NCBI GenBank assembly: GCA_000027065.2
Contig: FN543093.2
Span: forward strand, 1,430,074 to 1,494,073
Length of the DNA stretch: 64,000 bases
Direction of reading: 5' to 3'
Source of the DNA: Cronobacter turicensis z3032
GTDB taxonomy: Bacteria; Pseudomonadota; Gammaproteobacteria; Enterobacterales; Enterobacteriaceae
In this document: piece by piece, positions 38,937-48,113 of the stretch
Layout: each line of letters begins with the position of its first letter
How positions within the stretch are numbered: the first letter of the stretch is position 1
Position numbers and translations under genes: made by a program
Notes under the pieces: model-generated
Databases searched by the model: none
The model's input: only the letters and a program-made list of their open reading frames with translations
Told to the model about the DNA's origin: nothing

Positions 38937-40663
38937 TGGCTGTGCTCCTTATCCCAGGCCTCGATAAGGCGGATGAAGGCTTCTTCCATCGTCGGCTCGT
39001 CTTCTGCATCGCGCGCCGCCTGACGCTTTAAATCATCCGGCGTGCCGCTGGCGATAAGCTTGCCGTGGTAAACCAGCCCGATACGGTCGCAATATTCCGC
39101 CTCGTCCATAAAGTGAGTCGTCACCATCACTGTCACGCCTTTCTCCGGCATGCTGTTGATGTGCCGCCAGAATTCACGACGGGTCAGCGGGTCGACGCCA
39201 GAGGTCGGCTCGTCGAGAAACAGAATATCCGGCTCGTGCATTAGCGCGCAGGCCAGCGCCAGGCGTTGCTTAAAACCGAGCGGTAGCGCGTCCGTCGGCT
39301 GACTGGCGATGCTTTTCAGTCCGAACGCCTCGCTCATGCGCGCCATTTTCTCCTGCTGCGCCCGGCCGCGCAGGCCATAGACGCCGGAGAAAAACCGTAA
39401 GTTCTGCTCGACGGTCAGGTTGCCGTACAGCGAGAATTTCTGCGCCATATAACCGAGCCGCTGGCGCGCTTTGCCGGAGTCGGTTTTTAAATCGAGGCCG
39501 AGCACCAGCGCCTGGCCGTCGCTCGGCTTCAGCAGGCCGCACATCATTTTGAACGTGGTGGATTTGCCCGCGCCGTTAGGCCCGAGCAGGCCGAAAATCT
39601 CCCCGCGCTGTACGGTGAAATTCACATGATCGGTCGCCGTAAAATCGCCGAAGGTTTTGGTCAGTTCGCGCGCCTCGATGACCACATCGTCACGGCTGCC
39701 GGGAATGTCATGCAGAATGGCGCCGAGCGGCGATTCGCGAAGCGCGGCGCCGCCCGCCAGATCGATAAACGCGTCTTCAAAGCGCGGCGCGGTCTCCCGA
39801 AGCGTGGCGCCGGGCAGGGCGCGCAGGGCGTCTGCGTCGGAGCCCTCTTTTAAAATCACCCGCACCGCCGCGCCCTGAATGGTGGCGTCGCCGACGTCCG
39901 GACGTTGCATCACCTCGCGCAGCAGCGCGCGGTTGTCGCCATTGTCGGGGCGCAGCAGCAGACTGCGGCCCGCCATTTTCTCGGTCAGCGCCTGCGGCGC
40001 GCCCTGATACAACAGCTCGCCTTCGTTCATCAATAGCACGTCGCGGCACTGCTCGGCTTCGTCGAGATACGAGGTGCTCCAGAGAATTAACATCCCGTCG
40101 CCCGCCAGCGCATGCACCATCTCCCAGAGCTCGCGGCGGGAAATGGGGTCAACTCCGACGCCCGGCTCATCGAGCAGCAGCACCTTCGGCTGGCCCACCA
40201 GCGTGCAGGCAAGCCCCAGCTTTTGCTTCATCCCGCCGGAGAGTTTGCCCGCGAGCCGCCCGGTGAACGGGCCAAGCGCGGTAAATTCCAGCAGCCGGGC
40301 GAACGTCTCCTGACGCGCCGCGCCAGTGACGCTGCGCAGATCCGCGTAGAGATTGAGGTTCTCCTGCACGGTGAGATCTTCATACAGGCCGAATTTCTGC
40401 GGCATATACCCGAGCTCCGCATGCAGCGCGTTCTCCTGGGCGATGGGGTCAAGCCCGAGCACCTGCACGCGGCCTTCGTCCTGGCGCATCAGCCCCGCCA
40501 GGATGCGCATCAGCGTGGTTTTGCCCGCGCCGTCCGGCCCCACCAGCCCCGTGACGCTGCCCGCGCGGATCGTCACGCTGAGCGGCGCGACGGCGGGTTT
40601 ATCAAGGCCCGGAAAGCGTTTGACCAGCCCGTCGAGCACGATGCTGTCGTTAGCGGTTTCCAT
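38933..40663 (-). CDS. ybhF: Tandem ABC ATPase YbhF of drug/cation exporter
   Basis: 576 residues with two ABC domains in one chain. First Walker [10 protein letters not shown] near residue 37 with LSGGMKQKL and [12 protein letters not shown]; second GPNGAGKST near 370 with [15 protein letters not shown] and [11 protein letters not shown]. Start at 40663 ([17 protein letters not shown]) is chosen by alignment with E. coli; the frame is open much further upstream inside ybhG. Overlaps ybhG by 14 bp. Confidence 0.95.
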   Translation of the reverse strand: METANDSIVLDGLVKRFPGLDKPAVAPLSVTIRAGSVTGLVGPDGAGKTTLMRILAGLMRQDEGRVQVLGLDPIAQENALHAELGYMPQKFGLYEDLTVQENLNLYADLRSVTGAARQETFARLLEFTALGPFTGRLAGKLSGGMKQKLGLACTLVGQPKVLLLDEPGVGVDPISRRELWEMVHALAGDGMLILWSTSYLDEAEQCRDVLLMNEGELLYQGAPQALTEKMAGRSLLLRPDNGDNRALLREVMQRPDVGDATIQGAAVRVILKEGSDADALRALPGATLRETAPRFEDAFIDLAGGAALRESPLGAILHDIPGSRDDVVIEARELTKTFGDFTATDHVNFTVQRGEIFGLLGPNGAGKSTTFKMMCGLLKPSDGQALVLGLDLKTDSGKARQRLGYMAQKFSLYGNLTVEQNLRFFSGVYGLRGRAQQEKMARMSEAFGLKSIASQPTDALPLGFKQRLALACALMHEPDILFLDEPTSGVDPLTRREFWRHINSMPEKGVTVMVTTHFMDEAEYCDRIGLVYHGKLIASGTPDDLKRQAARDAEDEPTMEEAFIRLIEAWDKEHSQ

Positions 40664-41654
40664 CCGCCGCCTCATCCTGGAAACGCAGCGTGACCGGCAT
40701 CCCCTGACGCAGCGCGTCGTCGGCGTCGTTGACGACAATGCGCAGGCGGTAGACCAAGTCAGTGCGCAGATCTTCGGTTTCGACCGTTTTCGGCGTGAAC
40801 TCCGCAGTTGGCGAGACGAACCCGATTTGACCATGGTACGGCTTGTCGGGGCGGCCATCGGTGTAAATCAGGATCTTGCTCCCTGGTACGGCGCGGCCCA
40901 GATTCACCTCATCAATGTAAGCGCGTATCCAGACCGGGCGGGTCAGCGAGAGCGTGAATACCGTACTGCCCGCGTTCAGTATCGAGCCGGGCTCTACGGC
41001 GCGCGTCAGTATGGTGCCGTCAGAGGGGGAAACCAGGCGCGTGTCTTCCGCGTTAAGCTGCGCCTGGGCCAGCTCCGCCTGCGCCTGTTCGAGATTCGCC
41101 TGTGCCTGCGCGATTTCCTGCGGGCGGTTGCCGGCGCGATACTGGCTGAGTTTATCCTGCGCGGCTTTCAGCTGCGCCTGCGCCTGATCCCGCGCCGAAC
41201 GGGCGTTTTCCAGATCGTTGGCGGAGATAACTTTGGTGCGCCACAGGCCCTGCTGACGCTGATAAAAATTCTGCGCGTAATCATAAGCGGCCTGCGCCTG
41301 ATGCACCGCGGCGGCGGCCTGGGCTATCTCTTCATCGCGAAAACCCGCGACGGTGAGATCGTATTTCGCCCGCGCGGCGGCGACGTTCGCCTGCGCCTGG
41401 CGCAGCGCGTTTTGCTGCGGCGCCGGGTCGAGATCGCCGAGCGGCTGTCCGGCGCGCACCGCGTCGCCTTCATCGACGGCAAGCGACGCCAGACGGCCGC
41501 TGACGCGAAAGCTTAAATTCACCGTGCGAATATCGACGTTGCCGTAGAGCGTCAGCGGCGTGTGGCGCGCGGCATACCAGCGCCACCCGGCAATCGCCGC
41601 GATGATAATGACTACCACCAGCGCCAGCAGCGCGACGCGTTTTTTATTCATCAC
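40650..41654 (-). CDS. ybhG: HlyD-family membrane fusion protein YbhG
   Basis: 334-residue periplasmic adaptor anchored by one N-terminal helix ([19 protein letters not shown]). A lipoyl-like part ([21 protein letters not shown]), a long Ala/Gln-rich coiled coil from about 85 to 215 ([18 protein letters not shown]), then the barrel domain with IAPSDG-like [17 protein letters not shown]. Joins YbhFSR to an outer-membrane channel, presumably TolC. Overlaps the end of cecR by 11 bp. Confidence 0.94.
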   Translation of the reverse strand: MMNKKRVALLALVVVIIIAAIAGWRWYAARHTPLTLYGNVDIRTVNLSFRVSGRLASLAVDEGDAVRAGQPLGDLDPAPQQNALRQAQANVAAARAKYDLTVAGFRDEEIAQAAAAVHQAQAAYDYAQNFYQRQQGLWRTKVISANDLENARSARDQAQAQLKAAQDKLSQYRAGNRPQEIAQAQANLEQAQAELAQAQLNAEDTRLVSPSDGTILTRAVEPGSILNAGSTVFTLSLTRPVWIRAYIDEVNLGRAVPGSKILIYTDGRPDKPYHGQIGFVSPTAEFTPKTVETEDLRTDLVYRLRIVVNDADDALRQGMPVTLRFQDEAADGNR

Positions 41655-42327
41655 GAAGGCTCCCTGAAAGACCCGCGAGGATCCAGTCGATATGCAGCGT
41701 CACCACCCGGTGGATCTGCGCGGCTTTGTCGTCGTCAAACTGCCGCCAGCCGGCGCGCAGCAGAATGGTTTCGCGCCCGAGACGAAATGCGAGGATTTCG
41801 CCAATCAGCGCGTGGGTATGCAGCACCGTTTCGGTGGCGTCCGGATCGGCGCCGGTCAGGCGGGCGATGAGCCGGGTAAAATGATGGTGCAGCGGCGCGA
41901 TGACCTGATCGTGAATCAGTTGATACGCCGGCGACGGGGAGAGCTGCTCGCGGGAGATGAATTTGCTCACGCTCAGCGTCTCGTCGGCGGTCATCAACTG
42001 GATCATCTGGCGGCAGGCGTCATCAATCAGCGCGCGCATCGCAGCCTGGCCCGGCGCCGGCTGGCTGAGCAGCGCTTCGGCGGCGTCGGCGTGGGGCTGA
42101 AAATGACCGCGGATAAAATCGGCTATCCACTGCGCCGAGGCCATATAAAGATCTTCTTTCGAGCCAAAGTAGTAAGGAATGGCGGCAATATTCTGCCCGG
42201 CCGCGGCGGCGATATCCCGCGTGGTGGCGTGCAGGCCATATTCGCCGAACTGGTTAATGGCGGCGCTGATGAGCTTCTCTTTGGCCTGCTCGCCGCGAGA
42301 GGTAGGCGGCGTAATGGAGAGCGACAT
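41644..42327 (-). CDS. cecR: TetR-family regulator CecR
   Basis: 227-residue repressor with an N-terminal helix-turn-helix ([35 protein letters not shown]). In E. coli CecR (YbiH) represses its own operon with ybhGFSR and also rhlE. Start choice is uncertain: 42327 fits the E. coli N-terminal length, while an ATG at 42342 abuts the palindromic operator and leaves no space for a ribosome site. First gene of the operon, divergent from rhlE. Confidence 0.9.
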   Translation of the reverse strand: MSLSITPPTSRGEQAKEKLISAAINQFGEYGLHATTRDIAAAAGQNIAAIPYYFGSKEDLYMASAQWIADFIRGHFQPHADAAEALLSQPAPGQAAMRALIDDACRQMIQLMTADETLSVSKFISREQLSPSPAYQLIHDQVIAPLHHHFTRLIARLTGADPDATETVLHTHALIGEILAFRLGRETILLRAGWRQFDDDKAAQIHRVVTLHIDWILAGLSGSLRDE

Positions 42328-42343
42328 ATCGATGCGGTCCATA

Positions 42344-42371
42344 AAAGTTAATCAATCGATTGATTAACTTT
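42344..42371. promoter_or_regulatory. CecR operator: 28-bp perfect palindrome
   Basis: Each 14-base arm is AAAGTTAATCAATC and its reverse complement, without mismatch and without spacer. It lies just before cecR and 197 bp before rhlE. The position fits the E. coli CecR site between these divergent genes; assignment to CecR is inference from context. Confidence 0.85.
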
Positions 42372-42568
42372 ATGACTAAAAAAGCGCGCTTGTCGAGATG
42401 AAAAAAGCAGCGGTTCACAAACAGGCGCGAGAATTTATGCGGTTGCTCACAAAAACTGTTACACTCCGCTCCTCTGCGACATTGTGGTTTATGTCCCTTC
42501 TCCGGCCAGACGGCCATTAGACTCCCTGAAACTACACCCTTTGCGGTCGGGACGAGTCAGGAATAACT

Positions 42569-44065
42569 ATGTCTTTTGATTCACTGGGCTTAAGCCCTGA
42601 GATCCTGCGCGCCATTGCCGAGCAGGGTTACAACGAACCGACTCCGATCCAGCGCCAGGCCATTCCGGTGGTGCTTTCAGGTAAAGATTTGATGGCCAGC
42701 GCCCAGACCGGCACCGGCAAAACCGCAGGCTTCACGCTGCCGCTGTTACAGCGTCTGACGGCGAAAGCGCCGCACGCGCAAGGCCGTCGCCCGGTGCGCG
42801 CGCTGATCCTGACCCCGACGCGCGAACTGGCGGCCCAGGTGGGCGAGAACGTGCGCGAGTACAGCAAATATCTCGATATCCGCTCGCTGGTGGTCTTCGG
42901 CGGCGTGAGCATTAACCCGCAGATGATGAAACTGCGCAGCGGTGTGGACGTGCTGATCGCAACCCCTGGCCGTCTGCTCGATCTGGAACACCAGAACGCG
43001 GTGAAACTCGACCAGGTAGAAGTGCTGGTGCTGGACGAAGCCGACCGTATGCTGGACATGGGCTTTATTCACGACATCCGCCGCGTACTGGCGAAACTGC
43101 CGCCGAAGCGTCAGAACCTGCTGTTCTCCGCCACCTTCTCCGACGACATCAAAACGCTGGCGGAAAAACTGCTGCGTAACCCGGAAGAAGTGGAAGTGGC
43201 GCGCCGCAACACGGCCTCCGAGCAGATCACGCAGCATGTGCATTTCGTGGATAAAAAGCGCAAACGGGAACTGCTTTCTTACCTGATTGGCGACGGCAAC
43301 TGGCAGCAGGTGCTGGTGTTTACCCGTACCAAACACGGCGCCAACCACCTGGCGGAGCAGCTGAATAAAGACGGTATCACCGCCGCGGCTATCCACGGTA
43401 ACAAGAGCCAGGGCGCTCGTACCCGCGCGCTGGCAGACTTCAAAACCGGCGGCATTCGCGTGCTGGTGGCGACCGATATCGCCGCGCGCGGTCTGGACAT
43501 CGAAGAGCTGCCGCACGTGGTGAACTACGAGCTGCCGAACGTGCCGGAAGATTACGTTCACCGTATCGGCCGCACCGGGCGCGCCGCTGCGACCGGCGAG
43601 GCGCTGTCGCTGGTGTGCGTCGATGAACATAAACTGCTGCGCGATATCGAACGCGTGCTTCAGCGCGAGATCCCGCGCATGGCGATTGCGGGCTACGAGC
43701 CGGATCCGTCTATCCCGGCGGAGCCTATCGTTAACGGCCGCCAGGGCCGCGGCGGACGCGGTGGTCAGGGCGGCGGCGGCGGTCGTGGTCAGGGCCAGCC
43801 GCGTCGTCAGGATGGCGAAGGTAGCCGTTCCTCAGGCGAACGCGCGCGTCGTCCGGCAGGCGAAGGCAACCGTCCGGCGGGTGAGCGTTCACGTCGTCAG
43901 GATGGTGAAGGCAATCGTCCGTCAGGTGAGCGTTCGCGTCGTCCTGCTGGCGAGGGCAACCGTCCGTCAGGCGAGCGTTCACGTCGTCCGGCAGGCGAAG
44001 GCAACCGTCCGGCAAGCGCCAAACCGCGCGCCCGTCGCGCGCCGCGTAAAGCGTCCGGGGAATAA
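42569..44065 (+). CDS. rhlE: ATP-dependent RNA helicase RhlE
   Basis: DEAD-box helicase involved in ribosome assembly and RNA turnover. 498 residues against about 454 in E. coli. Motifs in order: Q-motif [22 protein letters not shown] near 50, Ia [12 protein letters not shown] at [17 protein letters not shown] in FSATFS, and HRIGRTGRA. The C-terminus after about residue 390 is Gly/Arg-rich and contains four 15-residue tandem repeats, accounting for the extra length. Divergent from cecR with the CecR palindrome between. Confidence 0.95.
   Translation: MSFDSLGLSPEILRAIAEQGYNEPTPIQRQAIPVVLSGKDLMASAQTGTGKTAGFTLPLLQRLTAKAPHAQGRRPVRALILTPTRELAAQVGENVREYSKYLDIRSLVVFGGVSINPQMMKLRSGVDVLIATPGRLLDLEHQNAVKLDQVEVLVLDEADRMLDMGFIHDIRRVLAKLPPKRQNLLFSATFSDDIKTLAEKLLRNPEEVEVARRNTASEQITQHVHFVDKKRKRELLSYLIGDGNWQQVLVFTRTKHGANHLAEQLNKDGITAAAIHGNKSQGARTRALADFKTGGIRVLVATDIAARGLDIEELPHVVNYELPNVPEDYVHRIGRTGRAAATGEALSLVCVDEHKLLRDIERVLQREIPRMAIAGYEPDPSIPAEPIVNGRQGRGGRGGQGGGGGRGQGQPRRQDGEGSRSSGERARRPAGEGNRPAGERSRRQDGEGNRPSGERSRRPAGEGNRPSGERSRRPAGEGNRPASAKPRARRAPRKASGE
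43808..44014 (+). repeat. 45-bp tandem repeat in the rhlE tail
   Basis: Four full copies and one partial copy of a 45-bp unit coding (Q/P)(D/A)GEGNRP(S/A)GERSRR, residues 414-473 plus a partial copy to 482. Copies 2-4 are nearly identical in DNA, so copy number probably changes by slippage or recombination. The product is a basic disordered RNA-binding tail. Confidence 0.88.
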
Positions 44066-44103
44066 TCCACGGATGTGTTAAGCGGCGCCTGATAAGGCCG
44101 GTG

Positions 44104-44140
44104 AAAAGGCGGGTATGCGAAAGCGTACCCGCCTTTTTTA
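44104..44140 (+). terminator. Terminator of rhlE
   Basis: AAAAGGCGGGTA and TACCCGCCTTTTTT form a stem around a TGCGAAAGCG loop that itself can pair, followed by six T, 38 bp after the rhlE stop. Confidence 0.85.
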
Positions 44141-44153
44141 TGGGGCCGCCGTT

Positions 44154-44232
44154 GACGGACGCGCTTCGCTTACCCGCCCTACAAAACCGATTCACGTTCT
44201 GTGTAGGGTGGGTAAACGTAAGCGCACCCACC
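44154..44232. repeat. REP-like inverted pair, copy 4
   Basis: First unit 44154-44182 is decayed (GACGGACGCGCTTCGCTTAC), second 44203-44232 begins GTAGGGTGGGTAAACGTAAG. Lies between rhlE and dinG, downstream of the rhlE terminator. Confidence 0.8.
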
Positions 44233-44397
44233 TTTAACCCTCCTAAATCCATAGCGTTTTCATCTCGCCTGGTATTCGGTTAATGAATAGCCCGTAATTT
44301 ATGATTAGCGTGACGATAAATTGTGATCCGCCCTTGCGAATCGGCCCGCGCCGCGCGGGTAAAAAAAGGTTCAGCTGGCGGTGGAAAAGTGCCACAA

Positions 44398-44417
44398 TAG
44401 TGGCTGTTTATACAGTA
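44398..44417 (+). promoter_or_regulatory. LexA (SOS) box of dinG
   Basis: TAGTGGCTGTTTATACAGTA: ends TAGTG and CAGTA with a 10-bp spacer, close to the E. coli dinG box TATTG-N10-CAGTA, 14 bp before the start codon. Confidence 0.85.
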
Positions 44418-44431
44418 TTTCAGGGCTTCAG

Positions 44432-46612
44432 ATGGCATTAACCGCCGCGCAGAAATCGCAAATCGCCGCCTGGTATAAGGCGCTTCAGCAGCAGATACCG
44501 GACTTCATTCCCCGCGCCCCGCAGCGGCAAATGATTGCGGAAGTGGCGAAAACCCTCGGCGGCGATGAAGGGCGGCATCTGGCTATCGAGGCGCCGACCG
44601 GCGTCGGTAAAACGCTCTCTTACCTGATCCCCGGTATCGCCATCGCCCGCGAAGAGCAAAAAACACTGGTGGTAAGCACCGCCAACGTGGCGTTGCAGGA
44701 TCAGATCTTCAGCAAAGATCTCCCGTTGCTGCGCAAAATCATCCCTGAACTGCGCTTTACCGCCGCCTTCGGTCGCGGGCGTTACGTCTGCCCGCGCAAC
44801 CTCGCGGCGCTCTCCACCGACAGCGCCTCGCAGGGCGATTTGCTGGCGTTTCTTGACGACGAGCTGACGCCGAACAGCAAAGAGGAGCAGCAGCGCTGCG
44901 CGAAACTCAAAGCGGATCTCGACAGTTACAAGTGGGACGGCCTTCGCGATCACACCGACCAGGCGATTGAAGATAGCCTCTGGTCGCGGCTCAGCACCGA
45001 TAAAGCGAGCTGCCTGAACCGCAACTGCCACTATTACCGGGAATGCCCGTTCTTCGTGGCGCGCCGTGAAATTCAGGAGGCGGAAGTGGTGGTCGCCAAC
45101 CATGCGCTGGTAATGGCGGCGCTGGAGAGCGAATCGGTCCTGCCGGAGCCGAAGCATCTGCTGCTGGTGCTTGATGAAGGCCACCATCTGCCGGACGTCG
45201 CCCGCGACGCGCTGGAGATGAGCGCCGACATCAGCGCGCCCTGGACGCGATTGCAGCTCGACCTCTTCAGCAAACTGGTCGCCACCTGCCTTGAGCAGTT
45301 CCGGCCAAAAACCGTGCCGCCGCTTTCCACGCCTGAGCGTCTCAATAATCATTGCGAAGAAGTGTATGAGCTTGTCGCCACCATGAACCGTATCGTCGGG
45401 CTGTTGCTGCCGCCGGGTGATGAGAGCGAGTTTCGCTTCCCGATGGGCGAACTGCCGCAGGAGGTGATGGAAATCTGCGAGCGGCTGGCGAAGCTCACTG
45501 AAAACTTGCGCGGGCTGGCGGAGCTGTTCTTAAACGATCTCAGCGAAAAGACCGGCAGCCACGACATCGTGCGCCTGCACCGGGTGCTGTTGCAGATGAA
45601 CCGCGCGCTCGGCCACTTTGAAGCGCAGAGCAAGCTCTGGCGGCTCGCCTCGCTGGCGCACGCCTCCGGCGCGCCGGTCTCCAAATGGGTGACGCGCGAG
45701 ACCCGCGAAGGGCAGCCGCATATTTTCTTCCACTGCGTGGGCATTCGCGTCAGCGATCAGCTGGAAAAGCTCATCTGGCGGCAGGTGCCGCACGTGGTGG
45801 TGACCTCCGCCACGCTGCGCTCGCTTAACAGCTTTGCGCGGCTTCAGGAGATGAGCGGCCTGCGCGATAAAGCAGGCGACCGCTTCGTGACGCTCGATTC
45901 GCCGTTTAACCATTTCGAGCAGGGCAAACTCGTGATCCCGCGCCTGCGCCATGAGCCGATGATGGAGCATGAAGAGGCGCACCTCGCCGAAATGGCAGCC
46001 TATTTCCGCGCGGAATATAAAAAGGGCGAGCATAAAGGGATGCTGGTGCTGTTCGCCAGTAACCGCGCGATGCAGACTTTTTTATCCTTTGTGCCCGATC
46101 TGCGGCTCGGCCTGCTGGTGCAGGGCGATCAGCCGCGCTACCGGCTGGTGGAGCTGCACCGTAAAAAAGTGGAGCAGGGCGAGGCGAGCGTGCTGGTGGG
46201 GCTACAGTCGTTTGCCGAGGGGCTTGATCTGAAAGGCGAGCTGTTAAGCCAGGTGCACATTCATAAAATCGCCTTTCCGCCGGTGGACAGCCCGGTAGTG
46301 GTGACCGAGGGCGAGTGGCTGAAAAGCCTCAGGCGTTATCCGTTTGAAGTGCAAAGCCTGCCCGCGGCCTCGTTCAATCTCATTCAGCAGGTGGGGCGAC
46401 TTATCCGCAGCCACAGTTGTTGGGGCCAAATCGTCATTTATGACCGCCGCCTGCTCACCAAATCCTATGGCAAACGGCTGCTGGACGCGCTGCCGGTGTT
46501 CGCGATTGAACAGCCAGAGGCGCCGGAGGCGTTAATCAAACCGGCGCCCGCGAAGCGCGCTACTGCAGGCCGCAAGGGCGCGCCCGCCCGACGGCGCAAC
46601 ACTTACCGGTAA
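44432..46612 (+). CDS. dinG: ATP-dependent DNA helicase DinG
   Basis: SOS-induced XPD-like 5'-3' helicase that unwinds R-loops and helps forks pass transcription. The ATG at 44432 (MALTAAQKSQIAAWYKAL) matches E. coli; the open frame upstream lies in the LexA box. 726 residues. Walker A EAPTGVGKT near 50; Fe-S cluster cysteines in RGRYVCPRN and SCLNRNCHYYRECPF; DEGH box LDEGHHLPD; motif VI QQVGRLIRS. The last 10 bp overlap the convergent fimbrial gene. In E. coli ybiB follows directly; here the fimbrial operon intervenes. Confidence 0.97.
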   Translation: MALTAAQKSQIAAWYKALQQQIPDFIPRAPQRQMIAEVAKTLGGDEGRHLAIEAPTGVGKTLSYLIPGIAIAREEQKTLVVSTANVALQDQIFSKDLPLLRKIIPELRFTAAFGRGRYVCPRNLAALSTDSASQGDLLAFLDDELTPNSKEEQQRCAKLKADLDSYKWDGLRDHTDQAIEDSLWSRLSTDKASCLNRNCHYYRECPFFVARREIQEAEVVVANHALVMAALESESVLPEPKHLLLVLDEGHHLPDVARDALEMSADISAPWTRLQLDLFSKLVATCLEQFRPKTVPPLSTPERLNNHCEEVYELVATMNRIVGLLLPPGDESEFRFPMGELPQEVMEICERLAKLTENLRGLAELFLNDLSEKTGSHDIVRLHRVLLQMNRALGHFEAQSKLWRLASLAHASGAPVSKWVTRETREGQPHIFFHCVGIRVSDQLEKLIWRQVPHVVVTSATLRSLNSFARLQEMSGLRDKAGDRFVTLDSPFNHFEQGKLVIPRLRHEPMMEHEEAHLAEMAAYFRAEYKKGEHKGMLVLFASNRAMQTFLSFVPDLRLGLLVQGDQPRYRLVELHRKKVEQGEASVLVGLQSFAEGLDLKGELLSQVHIHKIAFPPVDSPVVVTEGEWLKSLRRYPFEVQSLPAASFNLIQQVGRLIRSHSCWGQIVIYDRRLLTKSYGKRLLDALPVFAIEQPEAPEALIKPAPAKRATAGRKGAPARRRNTYR

Positions 46613-47097
46613 GTAAACGTTACCTGCACGGCGCTTTCAAAGGTGCCAGGTACAAAAAGCGACGAGGTGCGAACATAGCGTGCCCTCATTGTGAACGTGG
46701 CGCCGTGTGTCATTGCATCTACCGGTTCGGTGACTTTATCGCCGCCAGGCAGCATGTACATCATGCTTTTACTGTCGGCGACCTGCAGCGCCACCCCGCG
46801 CCCGGTCCCGGTGTTCGCATAGGCCGTGCTGACATACGTATCCAGCTGACCGGTAAAAGCGGCATCGACACTCGTCACGTTAGCGGGGCAGTTAATGACG
46901 CTCAGCTCGAACGGCACCCAGGGGCCGTAGCTAAAATCGCTCGCCACCGCCTGGCCCATCTCAACCGTTTTGTTTTTACTGGCGGCATCCACATCACACG
47001 AGCCCGCAGTAATCGTTCCGTTAATCTGCAGATTAATGTCATCGGCCTGAGCCTGCGCAGCCACGATAACAAGCATCAGCAGCAGTAGTTTTTTCAT
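46603..47097 (-). CDS. Fimbrial minor subunit
   Basis: 164-residue pilin-like protein exported by an 18-residue signal (MKKLLLLMLVIVAAQAQA). A pilin-type N-terminal strand (DINLQINGTITAGSCDV), a Cys pair in GSCDV and VINCPANV, and a C-terminal strand ending VQVTFTYR, recognised by periplasmic chaperones. Last gene of the operon, 12 bp after the putative adhesin; position resembles LpfE in lpfABCDE. Its stop lies inside the end of dinG. Which fimbrial type it belongs to I cannot say. Confidence 0.85.
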   Translation of the reverse strand: MKKLLLLMLVIVAAQAQADDINLQINGTITAGSCDVDAASKNKTVEMGQAVASDFSYGPWVPFELSVINCPANVTSVDAAFTGQLDTYVSTAYANTGTGRGVALQVADSKSMMYMLPGGDKVTEPVDAMTHGATFTMRARYVRTSSLFVPGTFESAVQVTFTYR

Positions 47098-47109
47098 CGC
47101 GCTGTCTCC

Positions 47110-48090
47110 TTACCGGTAAGCGATGGTAATGGTCGCGACGGCGTTGGCGACACCGGGTGTGACGGTACTGGAGGTCTGATAGTACTGAAGGGAAAACGGA
47201 ATACTGAGCGTTGCATTCGCAACCGGGATATCGCCCACCATGACATAGTGGTCAAAATCCGTATTCTGCCCGTTGGTCAGGAGGTGTACTCCGATACCGC
47301 TGGCTACCCCAGCTTCTGGCGTGAGTTTAATGACGGAGGGTTGGGTGGAGGCGTAACCGTTAGCGCTTGAGACTTTCACGCCAACTTCCACAGGATCGTT
47401 ACAGGTGGCATTGACGATGAAACTATACCAGTTCGATGCACTGCCAGGGCCCGTAAAAGATGTTGCAGGCACATTGCCAAGCGCAATATTCAGTTCTTTC
47501 GGATCAACGGAACAGGTCACGGATTTATAAGTGATATTACCTGCATAAGAGATGTTGTTCGGCGATCCCACCGGCGCCTGGCTGTAAACCCCCACCCCAA
47601 ACATGGTCTGCGACTGCTGGAGCGAACCGGCGACAATGGTCTCGGCGGTTTTTACCAGTGCCAGCGTTACGTTAAAGTTAAAGGTCTTTTGGCTATCGTT
47701 TGATACATAGCCCAGCGGGGTATTACGCGTGTCGCAACCGATACCACCGCCAATAATACGCTGCCCTTTATCATTGACCAGCGTGATCCCGATGCCTTCC
47801 ACGCCCGTGTGGTAAACCCCCGGCATTCCCGCCACCTCACTCCCGTTGCCGTAGTAACAACCGATAATCACCTGGCCTGCGTAATCAGGGCAGGAGCCAT
47901 GAATATTGATGGTTTCGTCGCTGCCGGGTATCGCGGAACCGACCGGCAATGAACTGGAAACGGCAATGGACGCGACGGATACCGTATACGGCATCATCGG
48001 CGCCGTGCAGATCGCGGCTTTCGCGTGAGGCATAAACAGGAGGCTACCAGCCAGTACTAACAACACGCTGAACAATTTTACGATTCGCAT
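47110..48090 (-). CDS. Putative fimbrial tip adhesin
   Basis: 326 residues; start at 48090 (MRIVKLFSVLLVLAGSLLFM) with AGGA upstream; the frame is open further into the usher gene. Signal peptide of about 25 residues ending near AKA. The N-terminal half (about 26-180) has three or more Cys (ICTAP, GSCPDYAGQVIIGCYYGNG, GGIGCDTRN) and no strong pilin similarity, as in receptor-binding lectin domains. The C-terminal half (VTCSVDPKELNIALGNVPATSF ... ATITIAYR) is a pilin domain. Two-domain size and position after the usher suggest the tip adhesin. Ligand unknown. Confidence 0.8.
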   Translation of the reverse strand: MRIVKLFSVLLVLAGSLLFMPHAKAAICTAPMMPYTVSVASIAVSSSLPVGSAIPGSDETINIHGSCPDYAGQVIIGCYYGNGSEVAGMPGVYHTGVEGIGITLVNDKGQRIIGGGIGCDTRNTPLGYVSNDSQKTFNFNVTLALVKTAETIVAGSLQQSQTMFGVGVYSQAPVGSPNNISYAGNITYKSVTCSVDPKELNIALGNVPATSFTGPGSASNWYSFIVNATCNDPVEVGVKVSSANGYASTQPSVIKLTPEAGVASGIGVHLLTNGQNTDFDHYVMVGDIPVANATLSIPFSLQYYQTSSTVTPGVANAVATITIAYR

Positions 48091-48113
48091 AAAGAATTTC
48101 CTGTAATCACGCA

